A stretch of 5,795 nt of DNA. Source: Thermoplasmata archaeon. GTDB lineage: Archaea > Thermoplasmatota > Thermoplasmata > Thermoplasmatales > Thermoplasmataceae. The notes beneath the pieces are model-generated. The model had not been told where the DNA came from, did no database searches, and saw only the letters and a program-made list of their open reading frames with translations. Each line of letters starts with the position of its first letter. Within the stretch, counting starts at the first letter, position 1. The stretch spans positions 1-5,795 of the forward strand of contig JAKARU010000056.1 of the NCBI GenBank assembly GCA_021819225.1. Direction: 5' to 3'. Shown here one piece after another: positions 1-5,795 of the stretch. A program made the position numbers and the translations under genes.

Positions 1-242
1 CTAAAATTATCCTTTCCCATAAGTTTTGGAATAGATTTTCTCACTGCTGATAATGCATTTTCTTCGAATATTTGCCTTTCATTGAACCTGATATCATCCT
101 TATGGCTAATTATGACGGTAATTTCGCCTGTAATTTTATATGGGTCATCTATCGAAAAAAACGGAACCTCCCAATCACGCAGGATCTGGATTACCTTATA
201 ATAGAATCTTGGATTCCTTGAATATACTCCAATCTTCCCCAT
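1..242 (-). CDS. Unrecognised protein, N-terminal 80 residues only (gene runs off left edge)
   Basis: An open frame on the minus strand starts with ATG at 242-240 and continues to the window edge without a stop (80 full codons plus two bases). A TGA sits immediately before this ATG in frame, so no longer form is possible. The protein begins MGKIGVYSRNPRFYYKVIQI and seems to form an alternating beta/alpha unit: strand (about 3-7), helix (13-25), strand (27-30), then a second strand ITVIISH at 41-47, then a helix (about 52-74). There is no signal peptide or membrane segment. It lies 24 bases after the RecJ-like gene on the same strand, so it is probably the third gene of the rps15 operon. No strong Shine-Dalgarno is visible in the spacer. 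I do not recognise the family with certainty. A compact alpha/beta N-terminal domain ahead of a catalytic domain outside the window is possible but unproven. Confidence 0.68.
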   Translation of the reverse strand, partial: MGKIGVYSRNPRFYYKVIQILRDWEVPFFSIDDPYKITGEITVIISHKDDIRFNERQIFEENALSAVRKSIPKLMGKDNF

Positions 243-266
243 TCAAGATATCAACACTTAATACTT

Positions 267-1625
267 TTAATATTTTTCTATATCTTCAAGCTGTTTTCCA
301 ATCATTTTATCTGCAATTTCGATAAATTGCCTTTCTGTGCCTCTTGGTATGCTTCCACCTGCAGCGATATCATGCCCTCCCCCACTACCTCCAACTTCGG
401 CTGTACATTCCTTCATCACCTTGGATAGATTCAACCCTTTTTCAACCATTTTCCTTGTTCCTCTTGATGAAATGAGTGTAAAGGTTTCTCCAGCATTGAA
501 GCCTATAATGGGTCGTGTTTGATCAGCCAAATACAGCATCAGGATTCCAGATATTGCCCCTGCCATCTCGGATCCAGGTGCATAGAAAAATTGTAAATTT
601 TTCTCAATTTCCATCGATTTATAGGATCTCATCACATAGTCGATGAGTCTTGTCTGGTATATTTTCTTGTTTTCTATAAGCGCATTCTTCAGGGAATTAT
701 TACCTAGGAAATACTCAACAGGTGTTGCATTTTCTCCATTTTTTCCATTTGCATCAATGATTAATGAAAGTTCGTTAGATGCAAATCCATTTTCAAAGTA
801 ATATTCATCAGTCTCAAGATATGACATGGCTTCACTCTGACATCCCTGTGACGCTAGCTTATAAGACAGATACAGTCCCAGTCTTCGAGTCTCTTCGCCT
901 GTCAGGGCATTTAATTTCTTATCCCCATCAATACCGAGGTCGTTTAGAAGGGTGTTTACGGAATTATTCGATCCGGACAGATCCTTGAAAAATGGATCGA
1001 GAGAAAATACTATGGAATCCCTTACACTTTCGCCGTGCAGATTAAGCCCACGTTTCTTCTCAATGTTTTTTCCATAAACCTCAATCAATTTTTTATTGAC
1101 GCCCCTAAACCCGCCCATGTCCTGTTTATCTGAAATACACCCTGAAATCATGAAAGGAAGTAGATCTTCTGCATTTTTATCATCAATGAATGCCGCGAAG
1201 ATGAATGCCATGGTAGCGCCACATGCTTCGCGGGTACCATCGATGTTATAATCTCTGGCATTAATGTTAATTGCCCATTCAGGAGATGTAGAATAAAAGT
1301 GATGGTCCAGAACCATAACGTTGCTGGTATCCTCCGGGAGGAATCTTAACTGATCCGATCCACAGTCAACAAAAATCGTAGGTATGCTCCTTTCCTCTAA
1401 ATATCTCTTCGAAAAGCCATCCTCCGAAAGTTCCCTGATAAATCCAAGATGAAATTTCTTATTATATCTCTGCATAAGTCTTGTCAGTATTATAGCGGAA
1501 CTGGTCCCATCGCCATCATAATGTACAAGTATCCTGAAATAATCAAATGATTGAAAGAAAGACTGACCTTTCTTCAGGATTTCTAAAAAATCAGGGGTTA
1601 AAATGTGCTCCAGTTGGGTGCTCAT
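267..1625 (-). CDS. RecJ-like single-strand exonuclease, DHH/DHHA1 family (archaeal GAN/Cdc45-related)
   Basis: Predicted cytosolic metal-dependent phosphoesterase of 452 residues, a usual length for archaeal RecJ-like proteins. The DHH domain has motif I HYDGDGTSS (35-43, with D37 and D39), motif II VDCGSD (86-91, D87), motif III LDHH (106-109) and motif IV SGCISDKQD (161-169, D166). The C-terminal DHHA1 domain carries GGSGGGHDIAAGG (412-424), the nucleic-acid binding loop. All expected metal-binding Asp/His residues are present, so an active nuclease is likely, unlike eukaryotic Cdc45, which has lost them. Known archaeal relatives degrade single-stranded DNA or RNA, and some bind GINS in the replicative helicase complex. 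Which role this copy has cannot be told from sequence, because Thermoplasmatales can carry more than one paralogue. Its ATG overlaps the rps15 stop as ATGA (1625-1622), which implies translational coupling. An oligoribonuclease-like or RNA-processing role is the main alternative. Confidence 0.93.
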   Translation of the reverse strand: MSTQLEHILTPDFLEILKKGQSFFQSFDYFRILVHYDGDGTSSAIILTRLMQRYNKKFHLGFIRELSEDGFSKRYLEERSIPTIFVDCGSDQLRFLPEDTSNVMVLDHHFYSTSPEWAININARDYNIDGTREACGATMAFIFAAFIDDKNAEDLLPFMISGCISDKQDMGGFRGVNKKLIEVYGKNIEKKRGLNLHGESVRDSIVFSLDPFFKDLSGSNNSVNTLLNDLGIDGDKKLNALTGEETRRLGLYLSYKLASQGCQSEAMSYLETDEYYFENGFASNELSLIIDANGKNGENATPVEYFLGNNSLKNALIENKKIYQTRLIDYVMRSYKSMEIEKNLQFFYAPGSEMAGAISGILMLYLADQTRPIIGFNAGETFTLISSRGTRKMVEKGLNLSKVMKECTAEVGGSGGGHDIAAGGSIPRGTERQFIEIADKMIGKQLEDIEKY

Positions 1626-2059
1626 AATACTTTATTGAGTTCCCATTCTCTTGCAAGATAGCCATTTTCCTTATAATATCTTACAAGTCTTAACATCTTG
1701 GCCATTATTAGGTTTCTCTTCCTGCCGTTGTTCAAATCCTTTTTATTTAGTTCCATGTGCTTTGTGACTCTTTTGTATTTTGTTATGAGGGACATCAAAT
1801 CTTCAGGTACGTCCGGCTTCAGATTGTTTTCCGCAAGCACATCACCTATTTTCTTATGATTTACATATCTGAGTTTTGGTACCCCATAGGAGTCCCTCAG
1901 TCTAATCCCGATCTGTGATGCTGTAAGACCCTCTTTTCTTAACTGTATGACTATGTCTTCTATCTCCTTGGGACTTTGCTGGACCCACTCATGCCCAACT
2001 CCGTAGTATGTGTTTCTTGATCCTGATCTTCCTCTTTTTCTAGTATGCATTCGCGCCAT
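1622..2059 (-). CDS. rps15: 30S ribosomal protein S15 (uS15), archaeal type
   Basis: This 145-residue protein is the small-subunit protein that binds the central domain of 16S rRNA early in assembly. It starts MARMHTRKRGRSGS, the hallmark N-terminus of archaeal/eukaryotic uS15, and is rich in Lys and Arg. Residues 1 to about 60 form the archaeal/eukaryotic N-terminal extension (GVGHEWVQQSPKEIEDIV, then a helical segment ending in GIRLRDSYGVP). Residues from about 70 to the end form the three-helix S15 core, with the late motif LRLVRYYKENGYLAREWELN. The start at 2059 is chosen over the Met at codon 4 because it restores the conserved MARMHT start and has GTGAT five bases upstream. It is the first gene of a minus-strand operon, and its stop overlaps the start of the RecJ-like gene. 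Length and sequence are typical; nothing looks damaged. Confidence 0.97.
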   Translation of the reverse strand: MARMHTRKRGRSGSRNTYYGVGHEWVQQSPKEIEDIVIQLRKEGLTASQIGIRLRDSYGVPKLRYVNHKKIGDVLAENNLKPDVPEDLMSLITKYKRVTKHMELNKKDLNNGRKRNLIMAKMLRLVRYYKENGYLAREWELNKVL

Positions 2060-2064
2060 ATGGA

Positions 2065-2069
2065 ATCAC
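2065..2069 (-). promoter_or_regulatory. Shine-Dalgarno site of rps15
   Basis: On the minus strand GTGAT lies five bases before the rps15 ATG. It matches the 3' part of the archaeal Shine-Dalgarno consensus (GGAGGTGAT). A second purine stretch, AGGGAG at 2080-2075, is too far away (15 bases) to be the main site. The site supports the chosen start and suggests rps15 mRNA has a short leader, in contrast to the two plus-strand genes. Confidence 0.5.
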
Positions 2070-2092
2070 GTTTGCTCCCTATTAAAGTCAGG

Positions 2093-2105
2093 TTTATTAA
2101 TTTTA
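2093..2105 (-). promoter_or_regulatory. Probable TATA box of the rps15-recJ operon
   Basis: The minus strand reads TAAAATTAATAAA here. An archaeal TATA box at this place would set transcription start about 25 bases downstream, near 2072-2077. That leaves a leader of roughly 12-18 bases holding the GTGAT ribosome site. The 15-base palindrome at 2121-2135 is an alternative TATA element for this direction and would give a leader of about 40 bases. Confidence 0.4.
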
Positions 2106-2120
2106 CACAACCATTCGGGA

Positions 2121-2135
2121 AAATTTATTAAATTT
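2121..2135. repeat. 15-base A/T palindrome in the divergent promoter region
   Basis: The sequence AAATTTA-T-TAAATTT is a perfect inverted repeat with seven-base arms about a single central base (2128). It overlaps the TATA box of the carbonic anhydrase-like gene. Being symmetric, it could be read as a TATA element in either direction or act as a regulator-binding site. In AT-rich DNA, chance is also a fair explanation. Confidence 0.5.
2124..2132 (+). promoter_or_regulatory. TATA box of the carbonic anhydrase-like gene (leaderless type)
   Basis: TTTATTAAA is centred at 2128, 24 bases before the ATG at 2152. It is preceded by CGGGAAAA (2116-2123), which resembles a purine-rich BRE. This spacing puts transcription start at or next to the start codon. 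No Shine-Dalgarno precedes the ATG (ACTGATCACCA), in keeping with a leaderless mRNA. Confidence 0.6.
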
Positions 2136-2151
2136 ACAAAACTGATCACCA

Positions 2152-2649
2152 ATGGAATCCAAAAATGTGGTAATTGGGAAGGACACTTTTATTTCAAAGA
2201 AATGCTCTCTGAGGGGCCAAATTGAAATTGGAGAAAGAGCAAGCATATTTGATTTTGCCTCAATTAGGGCAGATCTGGATAAAATCGTAATTGGAAATGA
2301 CAGCAACATACAGGATAATTGCACCCTTCACGTGGATCCTGGCTTTCCAGTCAAAATAGGCAATCTTGTATCAGTTGGGCATAATGCAGTCATTCATGGG
2401 TGTACGATTGATGATGAATGCATTATAGGAATGGGGGCAATAATAATGAACGGAGCTAAAATTGGAAGCGGATCTGTTGTGGGAGCAGGAACTCTGGTAC
2501 TGGAAAACCAGGTAGTTCCAGAAAACAGCCTAGTAGTGGGTGTGCCAGGCAAAGTAATAAGAAACGACTCTTCTTACAGAGAAATGGCAAGAAAAAACGC
2601 TATGGAGTATGGAACCCTGAGGGAAAAATACCTTCTGGATGAAGAGTGA
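2152..2649 (+). CDS. Gamma-class carbonic anhydrase-like protein (YrdA/CamH type)
   Basis: This 165-residue protein is a left-handed beta-helix (hexapeptide-repeat) protein, predicted cytosolic and trimeric by family. Hexapeptide turns such as IGERAS, IGNDSN, IGNLVS, IGMGAI and IGSGSV run from about 8 to 130, followed by a C-terminal helix (about 140-160). The catalytic set known from the Methanosarcina Cam enzyme is present: R39 and D41 in SIRAD, Q54 and D55 in NIQDN, and the three zinc histidines H60 (TLHVD), H77 and H82 (VGHNAVIHGC). The residue after D41 is Leu where Cam has Glu62, and the Cam acidic loop with Glu84 is missing, so it belongs with the shorter CamH/YrdA group. CO2 hydration is plausible but many members of this group show little or no activity. 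Older annotation may call it a ferripyochelin-binding protein or acyltransferase-like. The start fits both the N-terminal beta-helix coil and the TATA spacing. Confidence 0.9.
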   Translation: MESKNVVIGKDTFISKKCSLRGQIEIGERASIFDFASIRADLDKIVIGNDSNIQDNCTLHVDPGFPVKIGNLVSVGHNAVIHGCTIDDECIIGMGAIIMNGAKIGSGSVVGAGTLVLENQVVPENSLVVGVPGKVIRNDSSYREMARKNAMEYGTLREKYLLDEE

Positions 2650-2665
2650 TAATAGAATCGCAAAC

Positions 2666-2672
2666 TTATATA
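2666..2672 (+). promoter_or_regulatory. TATA box of the giant helical-repeat gene (leaderless type)
   Basis: TTATATA is centred at 2669, 26 bases before the ATG at 2695, and follows CGCAAAC (2659-2665), a good match to an archaeal BRE. There is no Shine-Dalgarno before the ATG (TCATATCTTT), so a leaderless transcript starting at or near the A of ATG is expected. The promoter fills the 45-base gap after the carbonic anhydrase-like gene, so the two plus-strand genes need not be one operon. Confidence 0.75.
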
Positions 2673-2694
2673 CATATTTCTTAATCATATCTTT

Positions 2695-5600
2695 ATGCCT
2701 TCCACAAGTCTTGATGATGTAAGAAACAGAGTTAATGACAAGATTGAGTTATATCTTTCTTCAAAGGAATCAGCCAGGAAGGAGTCAAGTTTCAAGATGC
2801 TTCTGGATATTCTGGATACAGTTGAAGGTAGGGCACTCTTTAAGAAGGATTCAGAGATAGAAGGAAAGATAGAAGCATTATCCAGAGATCTCTGGAAGGT
2901 CGGGAATCAGAGCGATTATAAAATCTGGGGACGGTTATATGATTTAAAACAGGAGAATGTTAATTTTCAGCTTTTCTTCACCACATCCCTTGTTAATTCC
3001 GGCAATATGGATGAAATCAAGTCTTTCCTGCGAAGTGATTACCTAATATCTGAAGCCCCTAAGATAATAGAGCAGGTCGAAGCAATGGCAAAGGCATCTG
3101 AAATGTGGGATTATGCCACGCTTTTTTTATCAAGAAATGGAATTTACAGTGGAATGATTTACCAGAAGTATGCTGAACATTCAACTCCTGTTTTTACAAA
3201 AATAGTTGTGGAAAATCTGAAGAAAAGTGGGAAGGAGAAATATGTTGAGGAATTCATGGCGATTCTTTCCACAATAAACCCAGATGACATTGAATCGGCT
3301 ATACTTTACATGGAAACGCTTTTGAATAGCCAGAAATTGCAGGTTTTGAAGGTTAACCTCCAATCCCTGGACTTCAATGCGGTAAAGGATGAAATCCTTC
3401 TTGAAAGAATCCTGAAGTTATGCTTTGAATCTGGATTGTATGATGATGTGATAAGTCTCTCAACACGTATACTTTCGCTGTCTCCCGGAAACCAGGTGGC
3501 CATGGAGTTGCGAATGAAGGCAATGGGAATACTTGGAAGGGATGAGGATGTAGTGGACATTTTCACTAAAAATGAGGCCACAATCGAAAAGAATGAGGAA
3601 AATCTATCTGTGTTCTTTGCCTCTGCATATAATATCAATTCTTATTCTTATCCTCTTACCCTAATTGACAATCTGGATCATAAACTCTCAGATAAAATCC
3701 CAATCAAAATCTGGGAGGTTAAATTTCTTCTATTATCTGGGAATAATGCAAAGGCTGAGAAGGTTGCTGAAAAAATACCAATGGACAACCTGAACGATCC
3801 GGAAATTCTTAAAATAAAGGCTCTGTTGAGAAAGGATACCGGAAAGGGCAATGAATTTATAATCTCTGCCAAAAAGTATATCCAGGCAAACCCATACGAC
3901 ACCAAATTTATAAAGGATTTCGCACGAAAACTCACAGTCTCAGGTAATTATGGTGAAGTGATATCCCTTTTCAAATCAGATGTGAGTGTAAGGGACGATA
4001 ATGAGTTTCGGAACATATACATCAAAGCACTTCTTAAGAATGGCCAGATAGAATCCGCTGGAAATGAAATCAAGGCCTCAGGGATAGAAAACATGGAATA
4101 TGATGTTTTCTCTACTATATTGACAGGTTGCAGGAGCGATAAAACCTTTGCTGATCTCTCTCACTCGATTGGAAACGATCCGGATAAAATCCAGTCTTTA
4201 TACAGGGTGATCAGGGGAATTCTCTTCAACAATTCCCTTGATCGAAAGGAATTTCAGATTCTCAAAGGGGTTATGAAGAGCGATATCATCGGAGTTCTGG
4301 AACTTGTATATGAAGATGGAACCTCTTCTGGCACTCCTCCCGGCTCAGAAATGGAAAGAAGGGTAAAGTCCATACTTGACGGCACTTCAAACGATGAGGA
4401 TTTACCGGAATTCATCTACCCATCCGTTGCGCATAATATTATATCTGGAAATCTTGACAGATCAAAATCCCTGTTAGCAAAATATGAGTGGAACAACGAT
4501 CCCTTCGTGAATTATTACAGGAGCTTAATATCGGAAAGGGAAGGGAACGATAAGGATGCAAAAAAATATATTGAAAACGCAAAAAATGAGTTCGGCTCAA
4601 ACATAATTGTGGCACAGTATCTTAGAAAATTCAATGTTCAGCTTTCAATAAACGAAATTGTAAAAATACTCGAAACAATAAGCAGGAATGGTGGGTTGTA
4701 TCTTGTTGATTTTGGGCCAATTGAAGAAAGGATCATGTCATCAGATGAAGATGTTATAGGAAACATTGTGGATATGATCGAATACAGTTCATTAAAATCA
4801 ATTTCAAGCTTAAGGCTGCTCCGGGATATTTCCGAGAGCAAGAACAAACAGGAGGAGGCAGTCGAAATTGACAGGATCATATTTGAAGATCCGCTCAGAA
4901 ACAGTGAAGATGTGATGAAATATGCCCTGAGATTGAAGGCACTGAATATGATTGATGAAATGGAAACACTTGTATCAAAGGTGCATAATGACCTGCTTCC
5001 CGCAGAAAATTATGCGATATTCGGTGACTTCTTCCTGTCTATATCAGACTATTCATCGGCAATATATTATTATGAAAAAGCAATGGAATCGGGCTCAAGT
5101 ATTGAAAGATGCAAGGGTTTGATCGATGCCCTCATCAAGGAAAAGAAATTCGATCAGGCATTAAAATACACGGTTAACTTGAAGATCTCAACACCATATG
5201 AGGTAAAGGTATATGCAGAATCCAACAAGCCAGACGAGCTGGTAAGGATTATACGGAAACTTGATCTGAGAAAAGAAAGTGATGTAAAAGGCTTTGAAAT
5301 CATACTGGAAGATTACTGGAACAACCGGTACATCAGGAAGGCACTTCTGGAAGTGTTTTCCCAGCATCCTTCTGAGGAGCTTGCCATTAAAATTGCAGGT
5401 CTCCTGATTGATGAAAGGGACATTGAAGGGGCACTCTCAATCCTCAGGCGCACTATAAAAGAAAAGGTCCAGACAGGGAAGGCTCTTGCATATACCATAG
5501 ATCTTCTGTGCGAATATGGAAAATTTGAAGAGGCACACGAAAATGCCATTAAATATTTCAAATCGAAGGAATCCCTTGAGAGGAAGAGACGAATTTTTTA

Positions 5601-5795
5601 CACTCTAACCGCAAACCTTGTTAAATACGGCTATGATGAGGAAGTCGTAAGGTTGTATCATGAATTCGGCAGCCTGATGGATGTTGATTCCTCTATTCCT
5701 GTGATCAAGGCCCTCATAAAGGAGGAATACTTTGATTCAGCGGAAAAGATCCTTTCTAAATTTCAGGGCCAATTTGCAAGCAAGGATAGATCGGA
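2695..5795 (+). CDS. Giant TPR-like alpha-solenoid protein, unknown function (3' end outside window)
   Basis: The frame is open from ATG 2695 to the window edge, giving 1033 full codons with no stop; the C-terminus is missing. The start is set by the TATA box 26 bases upstream. The protein is almost entirely helical and highly charged, with no signal peptide, membrane span or recognisable enzyme motif, so it is probably a cytosolic scaffold. I count only four Cys (243, 479, 806, 939). TPR-like helix pairs can be seen at about 235-267 (ESGLYDDVISLSTRILSLSP), 340-420, 602-636 (YYRSLISEREGNDKDAKKYI), 770-802 (IFGDFFLSISDYSSAIYYYE), 803-832, 895-922, 927-960 and 967-1020. The 770-802 unit is closest to the canonical TPR, with Gly, Ala and aromatic residues in place; the others are degenerate. 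A Gly/Ser/Thr/Pro stretch at 541-551 (DGTSSGTPPGS) is a likely flexible hinge between two solenoid halves. I do not recognise the family. HEAT or other helical repeats are alternatives for the N-terminal half. Confidence 0.9.
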   Translation, partial: MPSTSLDDVRNRVNDKIELYLSSKESARKESSFKMLLDILDTVEGRALFKKDSEIEGKIEALSRDLWKVGNQSDYKIWGRLYDLKQENVNFQLFFTTSLVNSGNMDEIKSFLRSDYLISEAPKIIEQVEAMAKASEMWDYATLFLSRNGIYSGMIYQKYAEHSTPVFTKIVVENLKKSGKEKYVEEFMAILSTINPDDIESAILYMETLLNSQKLQVLKVNLQSLDFNAVKDEILLERILKLCFESGLYDDVISLSTRILSLSPGNQVAMELRMKAMGILGRDEDVVDIFTKNEATIEKNEENLSVFFASAYNINSYSYPLTLIDNLDHKLSDKIPIKIWEVKFLLLSGNNAKAEKVAEKIPMDNLNDPEILKIKALLRKDTGKGNEFIISAKKYIQANPYDTKFIKDFARKLTVSGNYGEVISLFKSDVSVRDDNEFRNIYIKALLKNGQIESAGNEIKASGIENMEYDVFSTILTGCRSDKTFADLSHSIGNDPDKIQSLYRVIRGILFNNSLDRKEFQILKGVMKSDIIGVLELVYEDGTSSGTPPGSEMERRVKSILDGTSNDEDLPEFIYPSVAHNIISGNLDRSKSLLAKYEWNNDPFVNYYRSLISEREGNDKDAKKYIENAKNEFGSNIIVAQYLRKFNVQLSINEIVKILETISRNGGLYLVDFGPIEERIMSSDEDVIGNIVDMIEYSSLKSISSLRLLRDISESKNKQEEAVEIDRIIFEDPLRNSEDVMKYALRLKALNMIDEMETLVSKVHNDLLPAENYAIFGDFFLSISDYSSAIYYYEKAMESGSSIERCKGLIDALIKEKKFDQALKYTVNLKISTPYEVKVYAESNKPDELVRIIRKLDLRKESDVKGFEIILEDYWNNRYIRKALLEVFSQHPSEELAIKIAGLLIDERDIEGALSILRRTIKEKVQTGKALAYTIDLLCEYGKFEEAHENAIKYFKSKESLERKRRIFYTLTANLVKYGYDEEVVRLYHEFGSLMDVDSSIPVIKALIKEEYFDSAEKILSKFQGQFASKDRS

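Noticed and set aside
337..522. Plus-strand frames opposite the RecJ-like gene (140-325, 337-522, 779-988)
   Set aside because: They are antisense to the conserved DHH/DHHA1 coding region or the left-edge gene; the Pro-rich run in one is the complement of the GGSGGGH loop.
2103..2324. Minus-strand frame of 73 codons over the start of the carbonic anhydrase-like gene, and a plus-strand frame 2010-2225 over the start of rps15
   Set aside because: Both overlap clearly identified genes in other frames and span the divergent promoter; neither has family-like sequence.
2673..2694. T-rich stretch after the carbonic anhydrase-like gene as its terminator
   Set aside because: There is no run of five or more T and no hairpin; the bases are better explained as the downstream part of the next gene's promoter.
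2650..2694. Possible read-through joining the carbonic anhydrase-like gene and the giant gene into one operon
   Set aside because: Not excluded, but the strong TATA/BRE at leaderless spacing before the second gene makes an independent promoter the simpler reading.
3122..3128. Run of seven T on the plus strand as a possible archaeal terminator
   Set aside because: It is inside the giant gene, reads as ordinary Leu-Phe-Leu codons, and the frame continues for more than 2600 bases past it.
3306..3638. Minus-strand open frame of 110 codons opposite the giant repeat gene, with similar ones at 3678-3935, 4638-4880 and 5313-5561
   Set aside because: They lie wholly inside a continuous, well-supported plus-strand gene, have Ser/Phe/Ile-rich composition typical of antisense of Glu/Lys-rich coding sequence, and show no recognisable domain.
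1..5795. tRNA or rRNA genes, CRISPR repeats, insertion sequences, defence genes
   Set aside because: Nearly all the window is accounted for by coding sequence; no direct-repeat array, tRNA-like fold, transposase motif or flanking inverted repeats were seen.

Overview
The window is archaeal, most likely from the Thermoplasmatales (Thermoplasma, Ferroplasma, Cuniculiplasma and relatives). The basis is an archaeal-type ribosomal protein S15 (MARMHTRKRG start), an archaeal RecJ-like DHH nuclease directly downstream of it, AT-rich DNA with heavy use of AGA/AGG for Arg and ATA for Ile, and TATA boxes about 25 bases before start codons, as expected of leaderless archaeal transcripts. Genus cannot be fixed from the sequence alone. 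Gene density is very high: the longest gap between genes is about 92 bases. I see no RNA genes, mobile elements or CRISPR array.

Layout. On the minus strand, reading right to left, there is an apparent operon: rps15 (2059-1622), a RecJ-like DHH/DHHA1 nuclease (1625-267, overlapping rps15 by the four bases ATGA), and after 24 bases the first 80 codons of an unrecognised gene (242-1) that runs off the left edge. A 92-base divergent intergenic region (2060-2151) separates this operon from the plus-strand genes. It holds a promoter for each direction and a 15-base A/T palindrome. On the plus strand is a gamma-class carbonic anhydrase-like left-handed beta-helix protein (2152-2649). After a 45-base gap carrying a classic archaeal TATA box comes a very large gene (2695 to beyond 5795) with more than 1033 codons and no stop. 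It encodes an almost all-helical, TPR-like repeat protein that I cannot assign to a named family.

How they fit together. Coupling of S15 with a RecJ/Cdc45-family nuclease is a known euryarchaeal arrangement that places a replication/repair or RNA-processing nuclease in a translation operon. The carbonic anhydrase-like gene and the giant helical-repeat gene each have their own leaderless-type promoter, so a shared pathway cannot be inferred from adjacency. The two least explained items are the giant alpha-solenoid protein and the small conserved-looking gene at the left edge.
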